Notes: generated by a model not told the origin, from the sequence alone. DNA of 64,000 nt from Charina bottae (GCA_023362775.1 JALMGJ010000008.1:36010501-36074500); one strand, 5' to 3'. Counted from the first letter of the stretch, positions 1 to 11,293 are shown. Numbers and translations are program-made.

Positions 1-3000
1 GCATGAGTGGTTTCCTTTCTTCTTCTTCTTCAATTCTGGGCAAGCCCACCGATACTCTCCAAGCTCTTTTTGTGCCTCTTCTGTCTAAAATACCATGGTG
101 TGATTTTCTGTCACGTTGAGGCCGGAAGTAACAAAAACTGTAGCGTAAACCCTCAGATACACTTAATAAAGTTTTTTAAAATGTTCTTCCTCCAAAATAG
201 TGAGGAGGGGAGAGGAGAGAACCAGAAACTTCACCCCTACCTATGGGTTTGGTCTGTTCCTACCCTCACTGCCCCCATCCTGTAGAGCCCTCACTTTCCC
301 TCAAAATGTCAAGGGCAACGCCTGACTACCAAAAGATTGTGTAGCTCTATATTAGAATATAATAAGGGGACTGATCCAAGATCGCATCTGTCAGCTTCAA
401 GGCTGAATATGGATTGGAACCCAGATCTGCTTTGTCCTAGCTTAATATCGTGGGTTTACTAAGGTATGGAAACATAGATATCATGTAGGAAGTCTGACTG
501 TTTGATGGTTTAATCTTCTCAGGTCTAGGGCAGGGAGCAGCCTTTCTGATCACCTTTCTCCAATCCTTTTTAACTGGGAATCCCAGGGATTGAAACTGGC
601 ATCCTTTGCATTTCAAGCATCTGTTCTACAGTATCTCTGTGGTTTACCAAGAGAAGAAAGCGAAGAATAGGGATACATGTCAGTCAGTGTTCGCAGTTGG
701 AAAGCTGTGTTTCTTGCCTTAACTTAGCGTGTGTGTATTTTTTTTAAGAAGAGCTTTATAGTAAATCATTTGTCTAAGAGGATTTTTTTTTTGCACTTTC
801 CTTTCAATTTTTTAAAAACAGATATTGATTAAAGACTAAATGGAAAGGTACATTTGGCTTATGTGCTTTGTATAAGCCATTTAGAAGCATTTACAACTAA
901 CATGTAGCAAATCACTGGGGAATCTGATGAAAAGTTGTTAGGCACAAACCACGATGTTTTATTACTTGGAGATATCTTTCTGTATCTGTCAGAAAGGCAG
1001 TTTCGTTCATTCTTCCTACAGAGCTTTATGAAACCATATTGCCCATTTAGCAAAGATAATTTATTTATTTATTATTTGGATTTATCCCTGCCCATCTCTA
1101 CCATGGTAGACTCTTCAAATACAATACCGTTAAGCTTGTGAACTGCTTGTTTATGTGGCTTAGCTCTCACTATTGATGGAAATCTATACTGGGACTGTAC
1201 CACCTCACACTGCAGATCTTTAACTGAAGCAGCCCCTTCTGTTCTCTCTCCATGTCTCTTTCAAATTTTTATTTTGTATTTAAAGCCTCAAAATCTGGAC
1301 AAGGTTTTCCTCTCTCACATCTGTTTTGGCCTAAAAGCCTGTAATTCTGATATTCAATTTGATGGACCAGCTTCCTAAAATATGCTACATCAGTTTCATA
1401 ATTTATCACATTTAAAATCAATTTGAAATGCTACTTCCCCCCCCCCTCTTTTTGCAGAGCCATTGTTTCATTCTCATTTAAAGTACAACCAGCTTATGGA
1501 TTACGCTAATCTTCCATTAAGTACTTGTTCAGCCGACATCAGCATGCATTTATGATATGATTCAGTGAATTAATATAAATGCATCCAACAGCTTTTGAAT
1601 GTGCCTATCATGATAATTTAATACAGGCGTTTACTAGATGCCAGTAGGCACTATCGAACATTCTTCGATTGGTACTTGTTTCATTGTTCAGATCTTCCAA
1701 GGCTTAATATTTTTTTTAAAGGATGGATCTCCTTTAATATATAGAAAGCATCAGCCGTCGAAAACTCAGTGAAAGTAACTTAAATAAGTACAAGAACTGA
1801 ATACTGTATGTTTCTGGGCATATAAAAGATTTATGCCTCTAATAAATTGAAAAGATATATGCTGGAAAGGTGATTCAAATATGATAAATACTTTTCAATT
1901 CCCAATAGCCTAAACTTGGAGGGCATTCACATCTTTAAACTTGCTGGGCATTAGTCCAGTAAAATTTGAAAAGTGCTATGTTAGCTTTTCCCAATTTATA
2001 TGCTAGGATTACAACTCTTGGGATTATCCATGATAGCTTGTAAATTTGAGGTTGGAGACAGCTGTGCTGAATTGTCAATTGTAGAGGCTGAAGTATATTT
2101 TTTACCCTGATTCAGACCTAACCAGTGGTCTCATAACTTCTGAGACTCCACATATTTCAGAGAGAGGTAAGATATTTTGACTTGTAGTATAAAATTGTGG
2201 AAGGGCTATGGTCAATTCTCATGGTATAGTAGTTCGTGGTCTTTGTTGTTGCTGTTGATAAGGGTAGGCTATTGGAAGATTCTGAGCCTTATTTTTGTTC
2301 TTCCAATACTTTAATAAATAAGGCAAGCACACCAATCAGTCCTGCAAACAAGGGTTTTTGAAAAATAGCAATATATCTGCAGTGTCTGTCTTTATTAACT
2401 AAGTGATGTTAGAGAATAAAAGTCACCATCATGATGGCAGGTCTACCGAGAATAGTCGTTTTACTTTGTCCTATAGGAGTAAATGGAATCGAGCCACTTT
2501 TATGAATGAATTGAAAGAAACTGAGAATGTTACGTAGCCTCCACCCCAGATTCTAGGATTGACCTAAACAGATGCTGCCTAACAGAGGCACCTTTGGAGG
2601 GAGGCATCAAAAAAGTCAAGATGGTGGTCATGACTGTGCAATCAAAGCCCCACCCCTTTTAATATAGGTATGGGTCACAGCTGCCAACTCAACTGTTTTG
2701 ATACCCCCAGCTGTCTAAAGTGAATAAGTAGCAGATGCCTCCACTAACTCACCCATGTTAAGATGTATACTATTTAAAGCCAGGAAAGTTATTTAAGCAC
2801 AGGAGGCATCAAATTCCACCAACACCTATCTTTGTCCCAGTATGATTGAATATTAGGAGCTGGCTTTTATATCTTTAGGTGAGAAGATAGTAGGTTACCT
2901 ATTATGATGGAGGTTTTAAAAAGAAAGAAGCAATGAGTAAGAAATTCTACAGAGAGAACACAGACCTTGCCTGTAGGCATGCAAATTTGTGTAATTAAAG

Positions 3001-3339
3001 ATAAAAGAGGAGAACTTGCCAGATGTCAAGAATGAAGCACTGCAAGATCTTCACTTTTGAAAGGTCAAGTGAGTCTTATTAATATCTGGAAAATACAAAC
3101 AAGATGACATACAAAAAAGTGGTTGTTTTTGCATGCTGTTATGCGTTCTGTTCTTGCATTCCTGCCAATCCCTGCCACCTGCACCTTTTGCCTTCCCAGA
3201 AAGAGAACTGTTTTTTTTTAAGAAGAGGGCTTTTAAGTGGGAATGGATAGCCATTCAGGAGAGAAGAACCAACTAGTGGGGCAAGAGTAGCAATTCAATA
3301 TGGATGCTGGCATCTGTTACAGCTTCAAGAAAATGAGTA
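1..3339. other. Intronic stretch, no gene recognised
   Basis: I see no exon, RNA gene or well-preserved mobile element here. Open frames are short and do not resemble known proteins. Near 1058-1110 there is a TTTATTTATT-rich stretch like the reversed 3' tail of a SINE or L2 element. By position this is probably SNCA intron DNA, because the next recognisable exon downstream is a penultimate SNCA exon on the + strand. Confidence 0.6.
545..648 (-). repeat. Possible remnant of a tRNA-derived SINE head
   Basis: Read on the minus strand, this stretch resembles an old tRNA-like SINE promoter region with a degraded B box (complement of GGGATTGAAACTGGCATCC at about 587-605). No tail or target duplication is visible. 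It is too decayed to assign to a family. Confidence 0.3.
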
Positions 3340-3357
3340 AACCCTAACCCTAACCCT
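3340..3357 (+). repeat. Short interstitial telomere-like repeat (AACCCT)3
   Basis: Three perfect head-to-tail AACCCT units, the complement of the vertebrate telomere repeat TTAGGG, lie in non-telomeric DNA. Flanks are unrelated intron sequence. Confidence 0.85.
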
Positions 3358-3654
3358 ATGTTTTCAGAAGAACAATATAAAGAGTAGATGTCTCCACATT
3401 TGCAAGGTGTCTTAGTGCCTGTGCTTCCAGATACTTGATCTTTAGCTCCCAGTAGCCTCACCAGTATGTTCAAAGGGAAGGGATTGGTGTTGATATTTCA
3501 AAACATCTGGAGGCCACCAGGTTGTCCATCCTGGTAACATTTTGTAGTCTTATCTACTCAGAAGTAAGCCCTACTGATTTCAGTAGCATTTTCCCAGCTA
3601 AGTAAATATAGAATTGTAATCCTAGCTACAGATGTCAGTATTTATTTCATTATC

Positions 3655-3880
3655 ACCCATACATTTCGGAGGGCATTGAAGACCTGGCTTTTGGCTAGGG
3701 TGGTTGAAGTCCCTTCTGAGTAGCTTCTGAGTATGCTTTTTGTTGTTGCCTGGTTTTGCCATTTTTTGGTTCCTTTGTTTTTATTGTTGCATTGTTTTCT
3801 TGTATTTTTTTCTGTGTTTTTACCTTGGGAACTGCCCAGAGTTGTTGGGAGTTGGGCAGTGTACAAGTAAATAAAGAAAG
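3655..3880 (+). mobile_element. L2/CR1-type LINE 3' end, decayed
   Basis: The order is typical of L2-like 3' ends in reptiles: text resembling GAAGACCTGGCTTTTGGC near the start, a T-rich middle, then a CTGCCCAGAGTTG box and a TAAATAAAG tail. No reverse transcriptase coding is left. Sister copies are near 9395, 19855, 50340 and 61240. Confidence 0.55.
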
Positions 3881-4208
3881 CCAATAGCACACTGCCAGGA
3901 TCAGAAATCCTTTATTGTGCATAGTATGATATGGGAATGTTACTGTTATGCCTTCTCCTCCCACCTGCACTGAACAGAACATTAGTAACTTGGGCTGAAG
4001 CAAGGTTTACCACTGTGAGAGTAGTCATCCCCTAGGCCCAAGCCAAGAAATATGTTCAAATAATGAAACAGCACTATTTGCTTACCAGGTTATTGCAAAT
4101 GTCATTCACTACAATGACTAATTGCTCTGCAGGTTGTTTAAAAAAAACTGAAAAAGTAATTATTTATTCACTGCTCTGTCTATCTCTAGGTTGTGTAATC
4201 AGACCAAC

Positions 4209-4456
4209 TGTCAGGGAGATAACTGGAGAAGAAGGAGGGGGCTCCCTCCAGGGGGATAAACGCATGCGCAGTACTGAATCACTTTGCCTTTCTCCCAAGA
4301 GGCTGAAGGAGGCACCGCCCTAATTTCTTGGGCCTTTTCTCTGAGCATCACTAGTTCATTTTAGTTTAGCTGGATTCTGTCTAGCAGAGTAGAACAATAA
4401 AACACTAGAGCCTGTACACCAAGTCTCAGCGTGTTCCTTCACTCGAAGTCAGGACA
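4209..4456 (+). mobile_element. Solo LTR (248 bp) with 5-bp target duplication
   Basis: The block starts TGTCAGGG and ends CAGGACA, giving the TG...CA ends of an LTR. It is flanked by a perfect direct repeat CCAAC at 4204-4208 and 4457-4461. A poly(A) signal AATAAA at about 4396 lies 60 bp before the right end, as expected for a + strand LTR. No internal retroviral or Gypsy coding sequence adjoins it, so it is a solo LTR left by recombination. The 5-bp duplication fits Gypsy or some ERV groups; I cannot decide which. Confidence 0.7.
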
Positions 4457-4729
4457 CCAACAGCTCATTAGTACTTGGTAGGATTTTGAACTCTTAATAT
4501 TTTACATTTGTCCTAGGGTTGGAGATAGTTAAATGCTCTTTTACATTATGAATCTCACCATTGGCAATTTTGAAGCCATATACATGTGCTTCACAAAACT
4601 CATACACATTTCTTTTTCTGGGTGGTTTTTATAAACACACTGCCTTTAGCACAGTGCGAGGCACTGGATGTTAGTTTTATGATATTTTTGCCTGAAGATT
4701 GTTTTAAACATAGCTCAGCCGTAAGATGT

Positions 4730-4960
4730 GAAAATAGAACCTATTTTCCATGTCAAAGAACTCCCAAAATGGAGTAATATGCAGTGTTTGAAAATAAAAT
4801 CTCATTTCTATATCAAAGAATCCACAGTGGAAGTAATCAGTAGCATTTCAGAATAAAATCTTCCTTCTATATTAATGTACCCTATAATGTTTGAAAATAA
4901 AAATTTCTTCTGCATCAGACAACCAAAGTAGTGAGCAATATTTAAAATAAACATCCTTGA
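4730..4960 (+). repeat. Degenerate tandem repeat, about 60-bp period
   Basis: Units beginning GAAAATA(A/G)AA recur at about 4730, 4790, 4850, 4893 and 4944. Each is followed by TTTCTAYATCAAAGAAYCC-like text and then a GTAATNAGCAGT-like segment. The first three are spaced 60 bp and later ones are shortened by deletions. It encodes nothing obvious. Confidence 0.6.
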
Positions 4961-5548
4961 TTCCAGATAAGCTTACTGGGAGATCTGTATGACTGCTTGG
5001 TGTAGCCACAAGTCAGAATGATCCCAATGTGGGGAATTTTTGAGAATTCTGGAAGTTGACCTACACATCTGGGAACACCCAGATTGAAGAAGGCTCTTTT
5101 AGTGTATGTCTTTCACTTAAAATTTACTCAATTACAACAATGAAAAGCATGAGGTTTTTAAAATTTATTTTATTTTAATTTTTTTTTGGGGGGGGTGACC
5201 CTTGAAAATTGGGCTCACATGCCCTTTCAGTAAGGTAACATTCAGTAATTCAGTCAGAAAATTAGCATATATTTTTAGGGCAAGTTGTGTGAAGAGCATT
5301 CACAAGATTGAATGCATATTTAGCACTTTCCCCTCCACCTCCTACACAGATGAGCTTTTCAAGTTGCTAGAGTTCTCTGAGAAGATTGTTGTGCACTTTG
5401 TTTTTCGGACATGTGATTTGCTCTGAGCTGAAGTGAAAACGATTGATGAAATTTTCCAGGGAGGCTGCGTATCTACAGAAAAACCTTTATTTAAAGATGG
5501 GGAGTCAAGTTGCACCAAAGGTTTTCTAAAACTTGCTCGTGGAAGAAA

Positions 5549-5884
5549 AAAGTAAAGGTAAAGGTTCCCCCCGCACATTTGTGCAGTCGTGTCCGACTCT
5601 AGGGGCCGGTGCTCATCTCCGTTTGTTAGCTGAAGAGCCAGCGTTGTCCGAAGATGCTTCCACGGTCATGTGGTCGCATGACGCATGCAGAACGCTTTTA
5701 CCTACCCACCGAAGTTGTACCTATTCATCTACTTGCATTTGCATGCTTTCAAATTGCTAGGTTGGCAAGAGCTGGGGCGAGTGCGGGAGCTCACTCTGTC
5801 ACGCGGGGCTAGGGATTCGAACCTCCGAACTTGTGATCTTCTGATCGACAAGCCTGGCAACTTACCCGCTGAGCCACCACACCC
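5549..5884 (-). mobile_element. Sauria-type SINE, near full length
   Basis: Read on the minus strand it has a tRNA-like head (complement of the GGTTCGAATCCC B box at about 5817), the body found in the copies at 10593 and 12794, and a BovB-like tail (TCGTGTCCGACTC on the + strand at 5588). Flanking direct repeats CTTGCTSGTGGAAGAAA at 5532-5548 and 5885-5901 differ at one base and mark a target duplication. Confidence 0.9.
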
Positions 5885-6667
5885 CTTGCTGGTGGAAGAA
5901 ACAAGAAAGTAATTGTCCCCCATTTTGAAAAATGTAAAATCCAACCGTTAAAGTAAAATCTCGGACTTTAATAGGGCTCTGTATTTGATAAAATTCAGTT
6001 CTTATATCTGCAAATTATTCCAACACTTGTCTAAAACTGTAGCTTGATAAAATCATGGCTTCAGTAGTAGCCATATTTCTGTATCCTACCCCGTTCTTAG
6101 AAAGCTCTGCACTACTTTGTAATCTTTAATGAATATAACAAAATTATTGCCTATTTAGATTAATTTCCCCTGATCAAGTCTGATCTTTTTGCTTTTGATA
6201 TTATGTTGGTTGTTGTTATGGAAATAGCCTTTGTAGCCTGAACCACATTTACAGTTCTGAACATTTATTTCAGGGTAACTCACTCCGCACAAAGCACAGA
6301 TAAGATTACAACCTACAGTCCATCTATTTCTTAATTTATATTTTAAAATGGAGCATTTGGAGTCCAGCCTTATGATTTTTTACAAAAAAACAGCTCCCAC
6401 TGACTTTAATGGAACCTATTCAGAAATAAATGTGCATAGTATTTTAATCTTATTTCTGCATAAAAATTCAAGGAATGTGTCATGTGTGTGGTTCAGAGTT
6501 GCCAGAAAATAAATCAAATAAAAATGTATTAGAGAAAAAAGATGTGTGTTTGTGGGAAACAAAGCATTAACACTCCCAAAAGACGGGCTTGTTTACGATG
6601 AACTTTAAGAATAGAAAATTATGGAAGTGCTTAAGTATTGGAATTAAGTATTGGAAGTATTAAGTAT

Positions 6668-9223
6668 TCAACATCACAGTGATCCAAGTCTATGCCCCAA
6701 CCACTGATGCCAAAGAAGCTGAAGTTGACCAGTTCTATGAAGACCTACAACACCTTCTAGAACTAACACCAAAAAAAGATGTCCTTTTCATCATAGGGGA
6801 CTGGAATGCTAAGGTAGGAAGTCAAAAAATAACCGGAATAACAGGCAAGTTCGGCCTCGGAGTACAAAATGAAGCAGGGCAAAGGCTAATAGAGTTTTGT
6901 CAAGAGAACACGCTGGTCATAGCAAACACTCTTTTCCAACAACACAAGAGACGACTCTACACATGGACATCACCAGATGGTCAATACCGAAATCAGATTG
7001 ATTATATACTTTGCAGCCAAAGATGGAGAAGCTCTATACAATCAGCAAAAACAAGACCTGGAGCTGACTGTGGCTCAGATCATGAGCTTCTTATTGCAAA
7101 ATTTAGGCTTAAATTGAAGAATGTAGAGAAAACCACTAGACCAATCAGGTATGACCTAAATCATATCCCTTATGAATATACAGTGGAAGTGAGGAATAGA
7201 TTTAAAGGATTAGATCTGGTAGACAGAGTGCCTGAAGAACTATGGATGGAGGTTCGTAACATTGTACAGGAGGCAGCAACTAAAACCATCCCAAAGAAAA
7301 AGAAATGCAAGAAAGCAAAGTGGCTGACTGATGAGGCTTTACAAATAGCTGAGGAAAGAAGGGAAGCAAAAGGCAAGGGAGAAAGGGAAAGATATAAACA
7401 ACTGAATGCAGAATTCCAGAGAATAGCAAGGAGAGATAAGAAGGCCTTCTTAAATGAACAATGCAAAGAAATCGAGGAAAACAATAGAATGGGGAAGACT
7501 AGAGATCTCTTCAAGAAAATCGGAGATATCAAGGGAACGTTTTGTGCAAAGATGGGCATGATAAAGGACAAAAAAGGCAGGGACCTAACAGAAGCAGAAG
7601 AGATTAAGAAGAGGTGGCAAGAATACACAGAAGAACTATACAAGAAAGATCTTAATATCCCTGATAAATACGATGGTGTGGTCACTGACCTTGAGCCGGA
7701 CATCCTAGAGAGTGAAGTCAAGTGGGCCTTAGGAAGCATTACTAACAACAAAGCTAGCGGAGAAGACAGTATCCCAGCTGAGCTATTTAAAATCCTAAAA
7801 GATGATGCTGTTAAAGTGCTGCACTCAATATGCCAACAAATTTGGAAAACTCAACAGTGGCCACAGGATTGGAAAAGGTCAGTTTACGTTCCAATTCCAA
7901 AGAAAGGCAATGCCAAAGAATGTTCAAACTACCGTACAATTGCGCTAATTTCACATGCCAGCAAGGTTATGCTCAAAATCCTACAAGCTAGGCTTCAGCA
8001 GCATGTGAACCGAGAACTACCAGAAGTGCAAGCTGGGTTTCGAAGAGGCAGAGGAACTAGAGATCAGATTGCCAACATTCGCTGGATCATGGAAAAAGCA
8101 AGAGAGTTCCAGAAAAACATCTACTTCTGCTTCATTGACTACGCTAAAGCCTTTGATTGTGTGGATCACAACAAACTGTGGCAAATTCTTAAAGAGATGG
8201 GAGTACCAGACCACCTTACCTGTCTCCTGAGAAACCTGTATGTGGGTCAAGAAGCAACAGTTAGAACCGGACATGGAACAACCGACTGGTTCAAAATTGG
8301 GAAAGGAGTACAACAAGGCTGTATATTATCACCCTGCTTATTTAACTTATATGCAGAGTACATCATGAGAAATGCCGGGCTGGATGAATCACAAGCCGGA
8401 GTTAAGATTGCCGGGAAAAATATCAACAACCTCAGATATGCAGACGATACCACCCTAATGGCAGAAAGTGAAGAGGAACTAAAGAGCCTCTTGATGAGGG
8501 TGAAAGAGGAGAGTGCAAAAGCTGGCTTGAAACTCAACATTAAAAAAACCCAGATCATGGCATCTGGTCCCATCACTTCCTGGCAAATAGAAGGGGAAGA
8601 AATGGAAGCAGTGACAGATTTTATTTTCTTGGGCTCCAAGATCACCGCAGACGGTGACTGCAGCCATGAAATTAAAAGACGCTTGCTCCTTGGAAGGAAA
8701 GCTATGGCAAACCTAGACAGCATATTAAAAAGCAGAGACATCACCTTGCCGACAAAGGTCCGTATAGTTAAAGCTATGGTTTTTCCAGTAGCAATGTATG
8801 GCTGTGAGAGTTGGACCATAAGGAAGGCTGAGCGCCGAAGAATTGATGCTTTCGAGCTGTGGTGCTGGAGAAGACTCTTGAGAGTCCCTTGGACTGCAAG
8901 GAGGTCAAACCAGTCAATCCTAAAGGAAATCAACCCTGACTGCTCATTGGAAGGACAGATGCTGAAGCTGAAGCTCAAATACTTTGGCCACCTAATGAGA
9001 AGAGAGGACTCACTGGAAAAGACCCTGATGCTGGGAAAGACTGAGGGCAAAAGGAGAAGGGGACGGCAGAGGATGAGATGGTTAGATAGCATCACCGATG
9101 TAATGAACATGAATTTGAGTAAACTCCGAGAGACAGTGGAGGACAGGAAGGCCTGGCGTGCTATGGTCCATGAGGTCACGAAGAGTCGGACACGACTGAA
9201 CGACTGAACAACAACAACAACAA
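6668..9223 (+). mobile_element. 5'-truncated BovB (RTE) LINE
   Basis: Homology to the full-length copy at 22645 begins abruptly at TTCAACATCACAGTG, inside the endonuclease, and runs to the 3' end with a (CAA)n tail. The repeat AAGTATTGGAA occurs just before (6646-6656) and just after (9224-9234), so it is probably the target duplication with a little extra sequence at the 5' junction. The 3' sequence differs consistently from the copies at 22645 and 56454 and matches the 11441 fragment, so two BovB subfamilies are present. Confidence 0.95.
6679..9207 (+). CDS. BovB endonuclease/reverse transcriptase, N-terminally truncated
   Basis: This 842-residue open frame is the ORF2-like protein of an RTE-type LINE, which nicks DNA and reverse-transcribes its own RNA at the target. 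The C-terminal half of the AP-endonuclease domain remains: GDWNAKVG near residue 41, QIDYILCSQ near 107, and SDHELL near 134. The earlier catalytic Asn (TWNVRS) and Glu (SELKW) blocks seen in the 22645 copy are missing. The reverse transcriptase follows, with FIDYAKAFDCVDH, the GCILSPCLFNLY block and the catalytic RYADDT. A Trp/Arg-rich C-terminal domain (GCESWTIRKAERR, LRVPWTARRSNQS) ends at a TGA in the tail. The first ATG is simply the first Met after truncation, not a native start. There is no internal stop, so the copy is fairly young or has been lucky. It lies on the same strand as SNCA, inside an intron. Confidence 0.9.
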   Translation: MIQVYAPTTDAKEAEVDQFYEDLQHLLELTPKKDVLFIIGDWNAKVGSQKITGITGKFGLGVQNEAGQRLIEFCQENTLVIANTLFQQHKRRLYTWTSPDGQYRNQIDYILCSQRWRSSIQSAKTRPGADCGSDHELLIAKFRLKLKNVEKTTRPIRYDLNHIPYEYTVEVRNRFKGLDLVDRVPEELWMEVRNIVQEAATKTIPKKKKCKKAKWLTDEALQIAEERREAKGKGERERYKQLNAEFQRIARRDKKAFLNEQCKEIEENNRMGKTRDLFKKIGDIKGTFCAKMGMIKDKKGRDLTEAEEIKKRWQEYTEELYKKDLNIPDKYDGVVTDLEPDILESEVKWALGSITNNKASGEDSIPAELFKILKDDAVKVLHSICQQIWKTQQWPQDWKRSVYVPIPKKGNAKECSNYRTIALISHASKVMLKILQARLQQHVNRELPEVQAGFRRGRGTRDQIANIRWIMEKAREFQKNIYFCFIDYAKAFDCVDHNKLWQILKEMGVPDHLTCLLRNLYVGQEATVRTGHGTTDWFKIGKGVQQGCILSPCLFNLYAEYIMRNAGLDESQAGVKIAGKNINNLRYADDTTLMAESEEELKSLLMRVKEESAKAGLKLNIKKTQIMASGPITSWQIEGEEMEAVTDFIFLGSKITADGDCSHEIKRRLLLGRKAMANLDSILKSRDITLPTKVRIVKAMVFPVAMYGCESWTIRKAERRRIDAFELWCWRRLLRVPWTARRSNQSILKEINPDCSLEGQMLKLKLKYFGHLMRREDSLEKTLMLGKTEGKRRRGRQRMRWLDSITDVMNMNLSKLRETVEDRKAWRAMVHEVTKSRTRLND

Positions 9224-9277
9224 AAGTATTGGAAATAATTTTAATACAGTTTTTCCAGCCAGTGTAGCTATTTAGAA

Positions 9278-9371
9278 CAGTGTTTCTCAGCCTTGGCAAC
9301 TTCAAGCTGGCTGGGGAGTTCTGGGAGTTGAAGTCCATACAACTTGAGGTTGCCAAGGTTGAGAAACACTG
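9278..9371. mobile_element. Short hAT-type MITE
   Basis: This 94-bp palindrome-like element runs from CAGTGTTTCTCAGCC to GGTTGAGAAACACTG and carries the CTGGGAGTTGAAGTCC core. The 8-bp duplication ATTTAGAA is perfect on both sides (9270-9277 and 9372-9379). It is non-autonomous and has no coding sequence. Confidence 0.88.
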
Positions 9372-9394
9372 ATTTAGAATAAAGCTTAATTAGG

Positions 9395-9720
9395 CTTTGG
9401 ATCCCTTCAATCAAACAGTGCCATCCATCACGATCAGGAAGTGATCTCTTTGTCATGGCACCTGCCTTCTGGAGTAATATCCCCCCAGAGATCCACATTG
9501 CTCCCTCCCTGATAGTATTCTGGAAGTCTTTAAAAACTTGGTTGTTCTCCCAGCCTTGGGATGGGGTGCTTGTGGAGTCCTGAAAGTGATGCTTTTTTAG
9601 AGGGAGTGTGTTTGTTCAGATTGGGATTTCCTTTTTATTATTTTTTATGTAAGCTGCCCAGAGTCATTTGAAGTTGGGCGGTCTCTAAATCTCATAATAA
9701 ATAAAATCCAGTGTGTATCC
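9395..9720 (+). mobile_element. L2/CR1-type LINE 3' end
   Basis: It contains GGCACCTGCCTTCTGGA, a CCCCCCAGAGATCCAC block, a Lys/Leu-Trp coding remnant (AAAAACTTGGTTGTTC), a GTAAGCTGCCCAGAGTC box and an AATAAATAAAA tail, in the usual order for L2-like LINE ends. The upstream reverse transcriptase is absent. Confidence 0.65.
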
Positions 9721-10033
9721 TCATCATCTGCTATTATCAGGGAACAGATCAACCTGAGTCCTGTGTGACTTACTTTTTTTAAATAGTTGCATATTTTCAG
9801 GTAAATGCAGAGCCTAAAGTGTGGAATGGCAAGAACAGCCCTACGATGGTATGTGTTTGAGTCTCATTGGGCAACTTTTTATGTCCTGCTTATTTCCTGT
9901 TCAGAAGAATAGTTGATGCAACCGTGATGGCTATTCCATCATTTCATGATCCTCAGATAGAGATTTCGTAGATTTCCTATGAAGGTTCCTTTCATCAGTG
10001 TTTCTGTTTAATTCTTGGTTGGCATGTTGTTGA

Positions 10034-10576
10034 ATGCTTGGAATGGTTCCATTTCAGAAGTGTCATTTTTCATTTGCCAAAACTGATGACATAGGCTCAA
10101 GAGAATGGGATTACTGGTACAAATCAAAGCCAGGAAGCCAATCCATTAATTTTCACAGTGCAGTATTTCCTGGTACTATTTTGAAAGACTTTTCCTTTCA
10201 GCTTCAAATGCCATTTAGATGTGTGTGTCTTCATCTTGTGCTAATGGAGTTTAAAGAAACAGGAAAGCCTATTAGATTGACCTTCCAGAAATACTGTGTG
10301 TTTCAAGAAATATTATTCACACTCATTTTTATACTACTAACTTTCAGTGATGTTCATTATGCTTGGCCAAAGTCAATGCCTCATCAGACCATCACAGTAA
10401 TAGGTAGGTGCTGGGAGGAGGAGACAGACAAAATCAGAGATGCTAGAATGGAGCAAGTGGAGACTTTGAGCTCAGGTATACCAGCACAAAATATATGTGA
10501 AGAAAAAGAAAAAGCCAATGTGCCTGAAGCTCTCCATAACAGCCCATCAGGAGATTGTTCTCAGACTGCTCCCTAG
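10034..10576 (+). other. Long open frame of unknown meaning, probably not a gene
   Basis: A 180-codon frame is open here, but its translation matches no family I recognise. It has no repeated or domain-like pattern, and it sits in intron DNA just before a SINE. I see no splice context or promoter. The most likely reading is a chance open frame, possibly in an unrecognised old repeat. Confidence 0.25.
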
Positions 10577-10592
10577 AATCTGGAACCCTTTC

Positions 10593-10923
10593 AATATGGT
10601 GGCTCTGCGGGTAAGACGCCAGGCTTGTCGATCGGAAGATCGCAAGTTCGGAGGTTCGAATCCCTAGCCCCGCGTGACAGAGTGAGCTCCCGCACTCGCC
10701 CCAGCTCTTGCCAACCTAGCAATTCGAAAGCATGCAAATGCGAGTAGATAAATAGGTACCACTTCGGTGGGATGGTAACAGCGTTCCGTGCTTGTCATGC
10801 TGGCCACATGACCGTGGAAGCGTCTTCGGACAATGCTGGCTCTTTGGCTAACAAACGGAGATGAGCACCAGCCACTAGAGTCGGACACGACTGCACAAAT
10901 GTGTGGGGTGAACCTTTACCTTT
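10593..10923 (+). mobile_element. Sauria-type SINE, slightly 5' shortened
   Basis: The tRNA-like head (GGTAAGACGCC A-box region and GGTTCGAATCCC B box), the central body (GGCCACATGACCGTGGAAGC) and the BovB-like tail (AGAGTCGGACACGACTG) are in order, ending in AACCTTTACC. The duplication is decayed (AACCCTTT before, AACCCCCTTT after). It is not a tRNA gene, because the head has lost the cloverleaf and continues into the SINE body. Confidence 0.9.
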
Positions 10924-11251
10924 TAACCCCCTTTAACAAGCATGGGCAAATTTTAAAAAGTTGTTGCTTTCCTAATTTTCCCTTTTGACAGTTCAGTCCC
11001 TCAGAAATGAATCAAGGCACTTCCAAAGAAATAGGAAAATAAGAAGCAGAAATAACCCAATGCCACTTCTTTATGCATTTCTATTGGAGAAGAAAGCATT
11101 TATTTCAAAGGTTTTGAGACTGTTTCCTGAATTAAGATGAATTTGGTTTTCTTTTTTGGTATTCCCCATGAGACAGAATGCAGTACCACAAACAGTCAAA
11201 ACAACTATTGGTATCTTTGCTTTGTTATAAATGTTCTGAGTCTATAATTTT

Positions 11252-11293
11252 CTAGTTAGTGTGTTTGCACAAACACACTGAACCACTAACTAG
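11252..11293. repeat. Overlapping hairpins
   Basis: An inner hairpin pairs AGTGTGTTTG (11258-11267) with CAAACACACT (11270-11279) around a 2-base loop. An outer pair CTAGTTAGTG (11252-11261) with CACTAACTAG (11284-11293) uses some of the same bases, so the two folds exclude each other. It may be a MITE remnant. Confidence 0.6.

Noticed and set aside
8247..9356. 369-codon minus-strand frame over the BovB copy
   Set aside because: It is an antisense shadow of the BovB protein frame; similar shadows lie opposite the other BovB copies.
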